DNA from: Parasponia andersonii
Lineage: Eukaryota; Streptophyta; Magnoliopsida; Rosales; Cannabaceae
Reading direction: 5' to 3'
Length of the DNA: 64,000 nt
Assembly (NCBI GenBank): GCA_002914805.1
Contig: JXTB01000379.1
Span: 335,004-399,003 of the forward strand
In this document: positions 36,757 through 48,666 of the stretch, piece after piece
How the letters are laid out: the number at the start of each line of letters is the position of its first letter
How positions within the stretch are numbered: the first letter of the stretch is position 1
Translations under genes and position numbers: made by a program
Notes under the pieces: model-generated
Told to the model about the DNA's origin: nothing
What the model saw: the letters and a program-made list of their open reading frames with translations, nothing else
Database searches by the model: none

Positions 36757-38767
36757 CATATATAAGGAGAAAATTGGGTAGTTTAGAAAATATTAAAGTG
36801 TGAAATATTATCAAAATATTTTCTCAAAGTGGATAAAATAAACACCAATTTTCGCTTAACCTTTCAAAATGGACATTAGCAGCTAATGGAGATTTCTACT
36901 GGGCATAAACAACTAATCAATATACACACGGGCTCCATAAATTAGAAAGCTATAATTAAACTTTCAAGAAGGAAATCACACACTAATATGCACAATTCAA
37001 AACCTATCAAATACAAAGTCGAGGCATGTAATTCAATACTATCCATTGATTTGTAAATCAAAATTTCATTCTTCTCCATAATTTTCCCAATTCTAGAGAG
37101 ATTGTTCAAAACCAATCACACAATACCTAAAATCCAATTAAGACAAATTCTACATAACTCCAATGCAATTTGTTTACATCATAGAAAATCGATTTAGTAT
37201 GAATCATATGACTTAATAACCTAACAAACACCAAGGGACCATGCATCAATCAATAAGTTAAACCATATCAAATAAATTTTAGAAGAAATATGAAAATTTG
37301 AAACATAGAATGCATAAGGCCCAAGTAACAAGCTTCACAGGATTTAAATCAAAATTCTAACTCTTTTCACCTAATAAGGATTTTATAATGCAAGCAGTCA
37401 CGCAAGTTTCTATCCTCCAAGTGATATATTCTAGAAAAAATTATAGGTATAAATCTTCAAACATACGCGTGAAGCTAAAGATTGTCCATCCATACCAAAG
37501 TTTATCGAGTAGTCAAACCTATAAATATTTTTATTTAAAGCTTTTCTTTAAGTAACTTATATTCATTCATTTTTCAAGCATACTTATGAAAATGTTCGTT
37601 AAATCTCAAAACAAGTATTAAAAAGGGATTGAAAAATGTTTCGTAAAATAAACAAATATTTATAGAAGCAAAACACCTTGGTTTAGAGATCTTTCAAATC
37701 AACATTTCTAAATGTAAAATAAATCTTACTAATATATAGTTATTTGGTTGGCGGCTTTGCAAAGTTTAGTCTCAAAGTAGCATATTGACTTAAAATGATA
37801 TCTCTTATGAAAAAGTGCAATACTTTCACCCAATCAATAATCGAGTTTAAAATGTCCATAATCTCTTTAAAAACAAACATGTCATTTTGATCAAACACAA
37901 AGGTTTATGTCATTCAAAACGTTAATTGTCAACTTGGCATTTTTAAAAATTTCAAACTAAATAACTCAATTTTTAAATCTAACCAAACTCTCAACTAGTC
38001 AAGAATTCTCATTTAAAAGATCAAAATAACAAAATTTGATGAAACTAGAGAAATGCAACTACTATAGTTAAACAATATCTCAAATTACTTAACTAATCAC
38101 TTAATCAAAGGACATATGTAAGAAGTATCATCAATACAAACACTTAAATACAGAATCAAGCCACAATGTATCCAAATTAAATAATCATAGAGATATTAAT
38201 CCCAAGAAAATAGAATCTCAATCTCACAAACATCAATAAAGCCAAACCATATCAGTTAAAGTACAAATACTAAACCAATGCATCACAAGTAGAAATCCCT
38301 AAGTAAAAACAACCATACACAAATGTTGCAACTAAAAGCGATAACTAGAACCCGAGGGACAACACATAAACAATCCATAAGAGAAGTAAAAATACAATAA
38401 CTAAGATGCAAGATACCGGATTGCTACCTTAGAACTTACGAGGTTCATGTAGCCAACAATCTGAATGGACAGAAGAGTACAAGAATGAACGTCCATTCGA
38501 AGCAAAAGATTACATTAAGAGTAGAATTCAATAGTCTCATTCAACCCGACACATCTGAGACTAAAATTCTTAGGAAATCATCATCCCAAAGACACCAGAA
38601 TTTTACCTTGAAGAGGTTTAAGAGAGGGCTCAAAATGAATAGGAGCAAAGGTAGCTTATCTAGCTAGTTACTAAGCGATGTATGAGGTATTTATCAAAAC
38701 CATTTTCGAAACATTTTTAAACACTAAAAATTAACACAGGCATGATCCTAGACGGATCTGAAGCCAT

Positions 38768-38779
38768 ACTCTGATACCA
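38768..38779 (-). promoter_or_regulatory. Primer binding site of the LARD-like element
   Basis: Minus strand reads TGGTATCAGAGT, eleven of twelve bases complementary to initiator tRNA-Met, directly after the shortened 5' LTR. Confidence 0.85.
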
Positions 38780-38780
38780 A

Positions 38781-39465
38781 CGGACCTCTTCATTGAATTC
38801 CTAATGTTCAAAATAGCTAAGTTAGATATATAATTTAATCAATTCAGGGTCCGAGATGACACCGAATTGGTGGCACATAAAACTAGACAAAATCTAAGCT
38901 ATTAGATATTAATTTTTGTGCCGGTCACCAAATATAGTCAATATATATCAAGCTTCTTCATTTTCTGAGTATATTCTAAAAATGATAACAAAAACGAAAT
39001 CTAACGGTCAGATCAAAAACTAAAATTCGAAACTCAAAATACTAAAAAATGACAACTTTCAAACCGGACAAAATGGAGTCACAATATATATATTTATGCT
39101 TCCTCTCGACGAGACGAGTCTAATGAGCCCAAGAATGCGAGCTGAAATGGCCCGAAACGACGTCGGTGATGAAATGCTCCAAGCGGCCAACAATGGCATT
39201 TTCTGGTGAGGAGAGCTCGACGGCTTTGTGGGACCGGCATCAAGGCACCCTGGCAGTGCGGCGAGCTTGCGCCGGGCAGTCAGCGGGCTGAACGAAGGCT
39301 AGGCAAGCTCCAACAGCCTTCTGCACTTCCTTCGACCGAGACGCACAGAGACGAGGGTGAGAAAAGATATCTAGAGGGGGAGAGAAATAGTACACTTATA
39401 TATGTATTTAAATTTTTTTTAAGATCAAATGTCCAATATGCCCTTTAAAAAAATGGGTTTTTACA
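38781..39465 (-). repeat. 5' LTR of the LARD-like element, missing its 3' part
   Basis: About 685 bases matching the first part of the 3' LTR (34312-34981). It stops at GAGGTCCG and goes straight to the primer binding site. The 1.6 kb that follows this point in the other LTR is absent. Confidence 0.85.
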
Positions 39466-39470
39466 AAAAG

Positions 39471-41196
39471 TCTAAAGGAATTGTACTTTCGAAATTGGTA
39501 TAATATCATTTTTATACCTGTATTTTTATACTTTTTTTGATTTATACATTATGTTTTGGTTATTATCAACATTGATCTTTAAATTTAAAATATGTTACAA
39601 ATTTATACCTGAGACTAATTTAAAGCATTTAATTTACCAAGATGATTTAATAAACTTATTCTCATATAAGTTTTTATATGGTTTATTTTCAATTTTTCAA
39701 ACAACAACTTGGTAAATTAAATGATCTAAATTGGTGTCAAGGTATAAATTTATAACAAATTTCAAATCTAAAAATCAATATTAATAATAATTAAAACAAT
39801 AGAGGGGACAATGGAATTTAGGCCAAATTACTAAATAATGGGGAAATGAATGGAAAAGAATGAGAAACAATGAATGGAAAAGAATGAGAAACAATGAGTA
39901 TGGAATATTGTAATATATTTTCATATATTTAATCAGCTCGTTTGATAGGCATGATTGGATTGGATTAAATTGGATTGGACTAGATTAGACTAAATTGGAC
40001 TATTTAGTACTGTACTGTACTTGGTGTAACACAGTACTAAAGCATAAATACATAATAAAAATTTTATTAATGTAGGTTTCATAGTATTTTTTTATGAAAT
40101 AAGATGATAAATATTTCATAAATTGAAGAGAAAAAATTAAACAAAAATTAAATAAAAAATATTATTTTATTTTCAATAATTATTANTTTGTCCAGTCCTT
40201 CCGTAGACCCAAACATGAAACTGAGTAAAAGATCCTGTCCTATTCTTTATTCCTTGGGCCGAATATATATTAGTTACACATCAAAAAAACACTTTTCTAT
40301 TTCCCTTTTCATGGTTTCTATTTCTCTCAATTACAAATTAATAAATATACCCTTAATCACGTGGTACTCTTCTAGAAAGACTCTGAAGTCGCACTTCTAG
40401 TTAGGGGAAAAAAAACCGTTTTTGTTCAGCACAATAGGCTTCTTAGCTTATTTATGGTTAGCTTAGGTGGAAGGTTTTTATTTTTTTTCTTATTGTCATT
40501 CCTTTTAAATGGTAAGAAAGAACGAAGGAAATGCCATAAAAAAATTTCCTTGGTTTCAATCAAATATTGACTTTATCTCCATGTTCTCTTGGAAATAGCG
40601 AAAATATCCGATGTAATTCATAAATCGCGTCAAAATATAGTTAATCATTACCAAGAAAAAAAAATACATTTAGTAAACTATACCTGCTCAATTACACCCA
40701 AAACTTTCAGAATTAAAAAAAATTAAAGAAATATTTGATGTAGGTATAATTTAGCAAATTTCTAGATTTTAATTTTGTAAATCTAAACTTTTACCTGAAC
40801 TTTTATGTTATCCCAAGTAATATATGTAACTAATAAATTAATATCACGTAAATAGAAGTTTAAGATAAGGATAATGCTTGTGGTAAGTTTTAACACGCTA
40901 ATTAATTGGTGATAAATTATATACTACATATGTTGGTACAAAAAATTTAGTACAAAAATTAGGATACGTAGTGTTATCTTTAAGAAAATGAGAAATTAAT
41001 TAGGTAGTAATAAAAAGTAATATATGCAACTAATAAATTGATGCTGCATAGCATAAAAGTTTAAGAATTAGGTAGTTTCAAATTGAGATGTTTTGACATT
41101 TATTCATGGGCTAAACATATCTTAGGAAACCAAAACTATAATATTACGCAAGATTATGTTCCGTATCATAATTGTATTAAAATATTGTCAAATATT
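39471..41196. other. Intergenic stretch with one N
   Basis: No gene seen. A 24-base unit (GAATGGAAAAGAATGAGAAA and four more bases) is repeated twice near 39847-39894. A GATTGGATT-rich patch at 39950-40010 could be part of a decayed MITE. The N at 40186 marks another join; unlike two of the others, I see no duplication around it. The part at 40500-40700 resembles 52930-53100. Confidence 0.45.
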
Positions 41197-42217
41197 ACTA
41201 CAAGATAAAGGATCTATGGAGATGACTTTTGTTGTCTCTATATATCAAATTGTCGTCATAATTTAGTCATTGTTATAGGCGAGTCAGTATAGACCCCTTA
41301 TAGTGACGATATAATTTGTTGCTGCTATAGATAGCCTATATCGATGACTTAGACACATTTAATATATATATATATATAAATTAATACCTATAGCCACAGT
41401 AGATGTCATTGCTATAGAAGTTATAACTTTTTTTAAAAAAAATTTTAGTTAGTTTAATTAATCTAAATTAATTCTTAAATAATTACTTAAAAAACAATAA
41501 AGTTGTACCCACAAGTATTAAAATCAAACTCCTAAGCCTAAATCATTCCAAAATCATTCCAAAAAACAAACTACCAAACAAAAATTAAACCTCCAAAATC
41601 AAAATAAAAAATTAAAACTAATACTCTTAAACAAACACATTCCATACTCTAATACATACTATTAACAAATTTCATAAACCAAAATACATATTTTACAAAA
41701 AGTATATTCAACCTCAAATAAAAAAATTCTCCACAAAATTATAACACAAATCCACATATTCATATAAATACCCAAAATATTTAATCCTCCTATTCAAAAA
41801 ATCTATGAAACTAAATTAGAATCGAGGAAAATTTACCTCTCTAATGAAGAAAAACTTGAAATCTACAATAATATAAACCTGAATCTACAAGGAGCGATAG
41901 GGATAGGGATTGGGATTTGGAAAAAGTGAGTGAATGAATGAGAGGATAGATGAAGAAAAAAATATTTGAGTTTTTATTATGTAACATGCTATAAATGGGG
42001 AAAGTTGTCACTATAGCCCAAATAACATCGTTTCATTTAAATTTTGAAATTGAGGGTGGTAAATTTTACCGCTCAAAATTTCATTTAAAACAACGATGAC
42101 TTTAGGTAAAATAAAATAATTTATTAATTTTTTTAGAGTTTGGGGTGATAAAAGTTGTCGCTTAAAATTTTATTCAAAACTTATTATGACGATTTTGCTA
42201 TAGGTTAAATATATTAA

Positions 42218-42263
<46 letters not shown>

Positions 42264-42561
42264 TTTTAAAAAAATTTAAATTTATCAAATAAACTCTATA
42301 ATTATCGCTATAGGTTAAATATATTAATTTTTTATATTTTTATTCTTTTACCTTTTTAAAAAATTAAAATTTATTAAATAAACCCTATAACGACGACATA
42401 GTACAGTATAAATTTTATTACACTATACACTATAAAGATGTGGCACCTTTTTTCCCTCCGAAATCTATAGTGATGAATTTTGGTGTCTTGCTATAGAAGA
42501 CCCTATAATAACGACAAATATCGTTGTAAATGTCGTCGTTATAAGTATATTTTCTTGTTGT
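41197..42561. mobile_element. Non-autonomous CACTA-like element, 1365 bp
   Basis: Ends are ACTACAAGATAAA (left) and the complement of ACAACAAGAAAAT (right), close to the plant CACTA terminal consensus without its first C. Both sides carry the 3-bp ATT target duplication (41194-41196 and 42562-42564). Subterminal regions repeat short CTATAG and GACGA-type words in both orientations. An ATT microsatellite lies inside (about 42219-42261). There is no transposase. Confidence 0.78.
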
Positions 42562-42564
42562 ATT

Positions 42565-45500
42565 AAGTACGTATCTGCTTTGTCAAGTAACACTTTGTTG
42601 GTTAAATTAGCTAATAAGCCCCATCATCTATTGGTGCTTTTCCCTATCACTCTTATGCTTTTTTAAATAACTAAAACTAGAATAATCAACATCAAAACAA
42701 TCACTATATATCAAAAATATCTCAAAATACAGAGAATTTAGACTTTAAACAATTACCAAAATACATACTTTATTCCTTCTAAATTTGTTCATCTTATCTA
42801 GATAGGGCCATTTAGTTTCCATTTACAAGGAAAAACCTGACTAGGAATAATTTGAGTCCCAAATAATTAGTTTTTTAGGACTATTTTCAAAATGATTATT
42901 TTAAATGTCACAGTATTTATGACCTGTACAAAATTTTGTGGGACCAACTACCGTCACTAACATTTTAACTTCATATTATGATATTACAACACGACAAAAA
43001 ATGTCAATACAAAATACTTCTCGAAAAGTTTTTTTTACTCAAAAGCACTATTAGTCATGTCCGTTTCCTGATTTATTACCCACGAAATTGAGAATTGAAA
43101 AAGCAGGTTGATAACATAAAAGTTTTTGCAAGCCCATATTTCAAAATGAACATTGCCCAACACATTAGGGCTTCTTACAAAACCCAAGCCCAAAGTCTAA
43201 CAAATCGAAATATTCTGAATGGGTTGATTTTTTGAAAAATCCCTGATTTATTTAGGAAAATATCATATTATAAAAACTTATTTATAAAAATAGTATTTTT
43301 AACAAATATTTAGAAAATATCACTATTTTTTTTTTTCAGAATTAGTGTTTTGAAAAATACTTGAGGTAACTAATCCTATTACTTGGGTGACCAATTGAGT
43401 TTTTATTTTTTTTGTGATAAAGGGATAACCGGTGTATTTATTTGAGGTAATTAGTCTACTTATCTAAAGTACTTGACTTATTAACTCAAGTACATCATCA
43501 ATTGGTTAAAACATGATATTTTTCTAAATATTGTAAAGTGATATTTTTATGAATCAGTTCGGAATTCAAAAAATTTTTAAATCAAGGATTTTTCAATTTT
43601 TTTTTCCCAATTTTTGCCACATAAAATCAAATTTCCTCACGTTAAGAAGCATACAAAATGCGGGAAAATGGTCGGTGGTTGTACCATGGCCCTGGATGGT
43701 CTTCCATAAACAAAGAGAAATTTAAGCTCAGTATGTGGTTTTTTGCCTTGTATTTCACTAATATCCACTATTTCATACCCGTTTTAAGTAAACATTTTAT
43801 GTATAAAATTCTAGTGGTATACATTTCTTCAAAAGTAGGCATGAATTTATTAAAAATAGAAAATAGGTATCTATGTAAATATGCTTAAAAAAAGAGTATT
43901 TATGTACTTTTTCCATACACAATCCGTGAGAAATTAACGTGAGTGTCAGTCTTTTCAATTTCATTTTACCAAATGCTCGTTTTTTTTAATAGGTATCTAT
44001 GTAAATATATTTGTTTTTACATTTAGTATAACCACTTATATACTATTTAGTTTATGTACTAGTATAAATAATATATAAATTATCAGTTTTATTGACTGGA
44101 TAATTCATATTGTACACTTGGTATATTCACTAATATATTATCCATTTTACTCTAGTATTTGAAAAACAAATATTTATTTAAAATGGAACCAAAATTATTG
44201 CATTTAGCTAAGAGGTTCATATTCATCCATTATTATCATCTCCGCATAACTTCAAGAGTAATAATAGAGAAATACAAAAATATGCACACAATTATTTGAT
44301 AAGTTTTAACCACCATCGCATTATGAAATAGGCCATCACCTATATATGTGGCTTAAATGTATGTCATATTATTATCTATACTTTGGTGTGTATAGTTTGC
44401 ATGACTTTAGCATTACTCTAAGTTCGAACTTCTTCATTATATTAAACTGGTATCAATTCAAATTTATTCTATTTATTCAAATTCTTTTAATCTTGAAAGT
44501 ATCTTATTTTCAATTGGTGTGGACCTAAATTAATTTGTTTAAGTAGTAAATCAATGATGCGTTATCTAAAATTTTAAAATTTTATTTAAATTTTGTTTTG
44601 ATAATAACTCATCAATTACACATTATTCGCGACATTCAAAATCAGACTAAAGATCTGAATTCAGCAAACATGCTTTTTTATTTTTTATTTTTCTATTATA
44701 GCATGATATTGAATTTATAAGTTATAGCATGATATTGAATTTATAAGTTGTAGTCCATGTATACCACTTTTATTATATTATAATATTGAATTTATAAGTT
44801 GTAGTACATGTATACCAGTTTTATTATATCAACATCAGATATACTAAATATAATATCTGATACAAATAGCATAAATATTTTTCTACTGATATTTGATATA
44901 CTCTAACTGAAAAATAATTGATACGATTGGTCATTTTGCAATTAAAACCAAAACAAGAACACTTATTGAAACGGAAGGTAATAAAGAGCCATTTATTGTT
45001 ATAAATAGAGTTTTCTAGGCAAACTGATACTTCATTTTCTTTTTCTGTCTTCTCGGTATGTATAGTACTATAGTACAACTAAATCATTTTTATTTTGTTT
45101 TACAATCATGTTGGTGATGATGTAAGTAAAAAAATTTTTAACCTGAAAGTTGGATAGGATGGGCTTTGCGTAAGGATTATATTGCCCCTAATTTTTATGA
45201 AATACAAGATGCTCGTTGAATAATCATAGTATGGAATCTAACCGGTATCGGTATTGATCAAAGGGAGCTGTTCACAAAGCATCCCATGGTACTCTACGAT
45301 CCAAGGAGAAAAATCATAAAACAAATGGATTAATGAACATTTTTAACTCAAATTAATAGCTAGGAATGATCACACCCATGCCCTATGTAACTATAATCTC
45401 TAACAAGCCATAGCAAAAAACAAATGCATCAATAGCAACAAAAAGCAATTTTCCTGGAAAATATCATAAAAGGCTCGTAGTAGCACTAATTAAGAGTTGT

Positions 45501-45578
45501 GAAAAAAGTCACCAATGGAGGAAAATTTCATATGTACTTTGAAAAAATATTTTAAATTGTGTACAACAACAAATGTCA
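42565..45578. other. AT-rich intergenic stretch
   Basis: Three kilobases without a gene that I can recognise. A 23-base word around GCATGATATTGAATTTATAA occurs in tandem at 44701-44745, and a related longer unit repeats at 44725-44825. Short frames (43658, 44346, 44824) have no family features. Confidence 0.45.
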
Positions 45579-45583
45579 AGATA

Positions 45584-47590
45584 TGTCACGACTAAAAATA
45601 ATTTCAAGTGAAAATAATGATGAATAGTAGTTTCTAAAATTTCAGAAAAATTTAAGTACAGTTTAGTCCTCTAAAGTAAGTAAATTACAATATTAGACAA
45701 ATTTTAAAATCATGATATTATCTACTAGTTTTAAAAAAATAATTCTTTATTTTAAATTTAGAGAAAATCCTAATTAACTAGTTTAAAAACTTTTATTAAT
45801 TCATGAAGTTTATTGAAACAGTCCAAATTAAATCCTAGGTCCAATATTCAAATGATTTACATAAAATCATTTTATTTTCTAAGTACTCAATTTAATAAAA
45901 AAAATCATCCTGATACATTTACTCAGTAAATATATTACTATTGGCTAAATAAATTTAATTTAAGAAAGAGAAATTGATACTGAGTACAAACCAATCAATG
46001 AAGAGGATTTGAAACTGCAAGTATATTCCAAATATGCTTGCCAAGCTCCTAGATTAATCACCACAAAATAGGTCAACACCTGAAATAAGAGGAAGTAGGG
46101 AGTGAGCACAAGAATGCTCAGTAGAAACTCAATCACCTGTTTGAGTGGATGCAATTTTATCAAACCTACATGGTTATGCCTTTTTCGAAATACATTTATA
46201 AACCAAATTTATAAACAAGTGGTATCCAGAATAATCACATATTCAAAACCAAAATAAAAAATCGTAAGATTGTACATATCATAAACCAACCCATCCCATT
46301 AGCTCACACCCTCACATCACGAACTAGAGTAACTCGTACTACGTGTACTAAGTACTCTTTGCCTGATATTTATCCCAGAAAACCGGAGGGACACCCATGT
46401 GTCTAAGCCTACCGAACCGGATGGGCAACTGAATGCCTACACCTACCAAATAGGGATAATCAGAAAAATCTCGCATAGGTTTATGGGCTCTCACCGAAGG
46501 CGGGTGTACTAGTCCGCCTACTATAACAATGCGATGGCTAAGATGTATCTCATGTGTGTTCCTATAGTATATACAATATATAATAAAATATGTATAATAA
46601 CCATACAATACATAACCAAACAATGCTTTAAAATTCAACTTGGCATTATTCTGGGATTTACTATACATGAGCAGCACACCGCTGTTTTACTCTATAATCA
46701 TAATATAAAAATATGTATAAAATTCATACAGTCTAATCCCAGTATAATTCAATAATTTTCAACAATTTATCAGAATATCATTTATTCACGATTTTTCACA
46801 AAATAGTTATAATGAGAATTTTCAAATTAAAACATTTATAAAATCTGGTAATTGAATCCTTACCTCAATTGAGTATCCAAATAGTGCTACGGAGCTATGG
46901 AGAAAGTTTGGCCTCGTTTGGTAGGTCATGCATCCTTTTCGAAACTTTGATCGATAAGATTGAAAACTTGATTTTTAATCAGAGTTTTAGATCGTGAAAC
47001 GGACTTTACTACTGAATTCAGAGTACCCAAAAATACTAGGTTAGATATATTGTTTGACCAATTCAGGCTCGGCCCGAACCCAAGCCCACAACACGCAAAA
47101 CGAGACGATCTAAGCCGTTAGATTTAGATTTCCTTGCCCGTCATCAAATATGGACAATATATATATATATCAAAATTTTTATTTTTACGAGTACATCACA
47201 AATATGAGGTTTATTTTACAATCTAATAGTCGGATTGCAAAATTTAAAAATAAAACTAAAATAGCTCAAAATTGACAAAAATTGCAAAATTCAATCCGGA
47301 CAATATTGAGTCAAGATATATATAACACATTAAAGATCGTGACGAGATGAACCAAACCTGACCATTTTCGTGGCGAAATGTCACCGAAATCAGCGCCGAC
47401 ATCAGAAAATTGCTCGCGGCTTCTATGCATTACCGACGGTGAATGGGACGTCGTCAAGCGGCAGGGACAGCGGCGCGAGGATCGTCTGGCCTCCAGCTAT
47501 TGACTGCGGGTGGTGGCAGCGCTCGATGATGCTGGAAAGTATCTCGTCGGAGTCTTGCCGTGAAATCGGCATTTTGGCCGAGAAATCGCA

Positions 47591-47634
<44 letters not shown>

Positions 47635-47879
47635 GAGGGGGGATGAGCAGGCCACGTGTCTGCTCTTAAATGGGCAGTGTAATTTTTTAAAAATTGAACA
47701 TTAGTCCCTGGTTTTAAATTTTTATTTCAAAATTGTCCTTCAATTTTTGCAAATTAGTCTCTCTTTCAAAAGTTCTTTCAAATTAACCCAAAATTAAAAT
47801 TTTGAATATTTGTTATTTTTATTATTATTTTTTTTATCAAAAGAGCAAAATACCCTTCCAAAATTTAAGGGTTTTTAAA
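45584..47879 (-). mobile_element. Solo LTR with 5-bp target duplication
   Basis: On the minus strand it starts near TTTAAAAACCC at 47879 (TG expected) and ends with the complement of TGTCACGACTAAAAAT at 45584. Both sides carry AGATA (45579-45583 and 47880-47884). It has the family landmarks: a GC-rich block at 47330-47590, AGTCCGTTT at about 47007 and conserved words at 46360-46520. A GA microsatellite (47592-47632) lies within. It is about 2.3 kb, the same as the intact LTR at 32675-34981. It sits 45 bases from the RING-H2 gene fragment. Confidence 0.85.
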
Positions 47880-47923
47880 AGATATACATCTCTAAAAAGA
47901 CTTCTTAATTACAAATTTTCTCT

Positions 47924-48666
47924 CTAAATATTCAAGGAACGTCTTTTGCATACAAGGCAGCTGCTACTCTCTATCAGCCAATGTCTAAGGCATTCTATAT
48001 GAAAATTATGGTTGCAGTCCAAATCCCCAAGTTCCTCTCCATCCACTAATTCCTCCTGAAAATTATATCCAAAATGTAGAATAATTAAAAATGGATTTTG
48101 AGACAAAATTATTTCTGACGTACATATCTATACACATATAATTGGTGACGAAAAAAAGTATATATAAAGAAAATAAAAAGAATTAAGCGAGTAGATTATG
48201 GCCGTTAATTACTTGACAAATGGATCAATTACTGGGTCTTGATCTTCTTCATGATTATTATTTGGCATAGGAGCTTCTTGAAAAATTCGCTGTCTCAAAT
48301 TCTCATTAATAGCTTCTTCATTCAGCCCATTGTTCACATGTTCAATTTCTTCCTCATTAATCTCGTACTCTTCATACTCATATTCCTCAGATACATCAGA
48401 TACTCATATTCCTCATATTCCTCCAATAATGCAATGTCATTAATTGGACTTTTATATATCAATCACAAACTCAATTCATGATTTTTTTCCCCTAGAAATC
48501 ACATTATTTATTATATCAGAAAATATAGAGAAAAATTGATAAGCTTAGAACGACCTATACATTCAATTTTTTAGTTACTTCAAAATTGGTAAGAATTACT
48601 TGTTTGTCATTAATTTACCTGAAATCGATAGACCTCAGCACCAGCACTCCTTAGCATAGCCACGGC
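47924..48666 (-). pseudogene. RING-H2 finger gene fragment
   Basis: The last exon (47924-48055) follows a TTTTCAG acceptor and encodes DGEELGDLDCNHNFHIEC, then LRHWL and SSCLVCKR before the stop. This is the second half of a RING-H2 (C3H2C3) finger: Cys, His, His, Cys, Cys, Cys. The first CxxC pair should come just before EELVDGEE but is not encoded in the preceding 200 bases. Upstream pieces look exon-like: an acidic stretch ending NEENLRQ-like then EDQDPVIDPFV before a CAA/GTAATT donor (about 48220-48400), and a 48-base piece (48619-48666) bounded by CTACAG and GTAAAT that encodes AVAMLRSAGAEVYRFQ. The broken finger suggests a decayed E3 ligase gene or a gene fragment; a missed exon is still possible. 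Confidence 0.55.

Larger units (their letters stand above)
32675..39465 (-). mobile_element. Non-autonomous LTR retrotransposon (LARD-like) with 5-bp target duplication
   Basis: On the minus strand it begins TGTAAAAACCC at 39465 and ends GGGTCGCGACA at 32675. It is flanked by AAAAG on both sides (32670-32674 and 39466-39470). A primer binding site follows the 5' LTR and a purine tract precedes the 3' LTR. The 3.8-kb interior (about 34997-38767) has no frame longer than about 90 codons and no gag or pol motif that I can see, so it would depend on proteins from elsewhere. The 5' LTR is much shorter than the 3' LTR. Confidence 0.87.
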
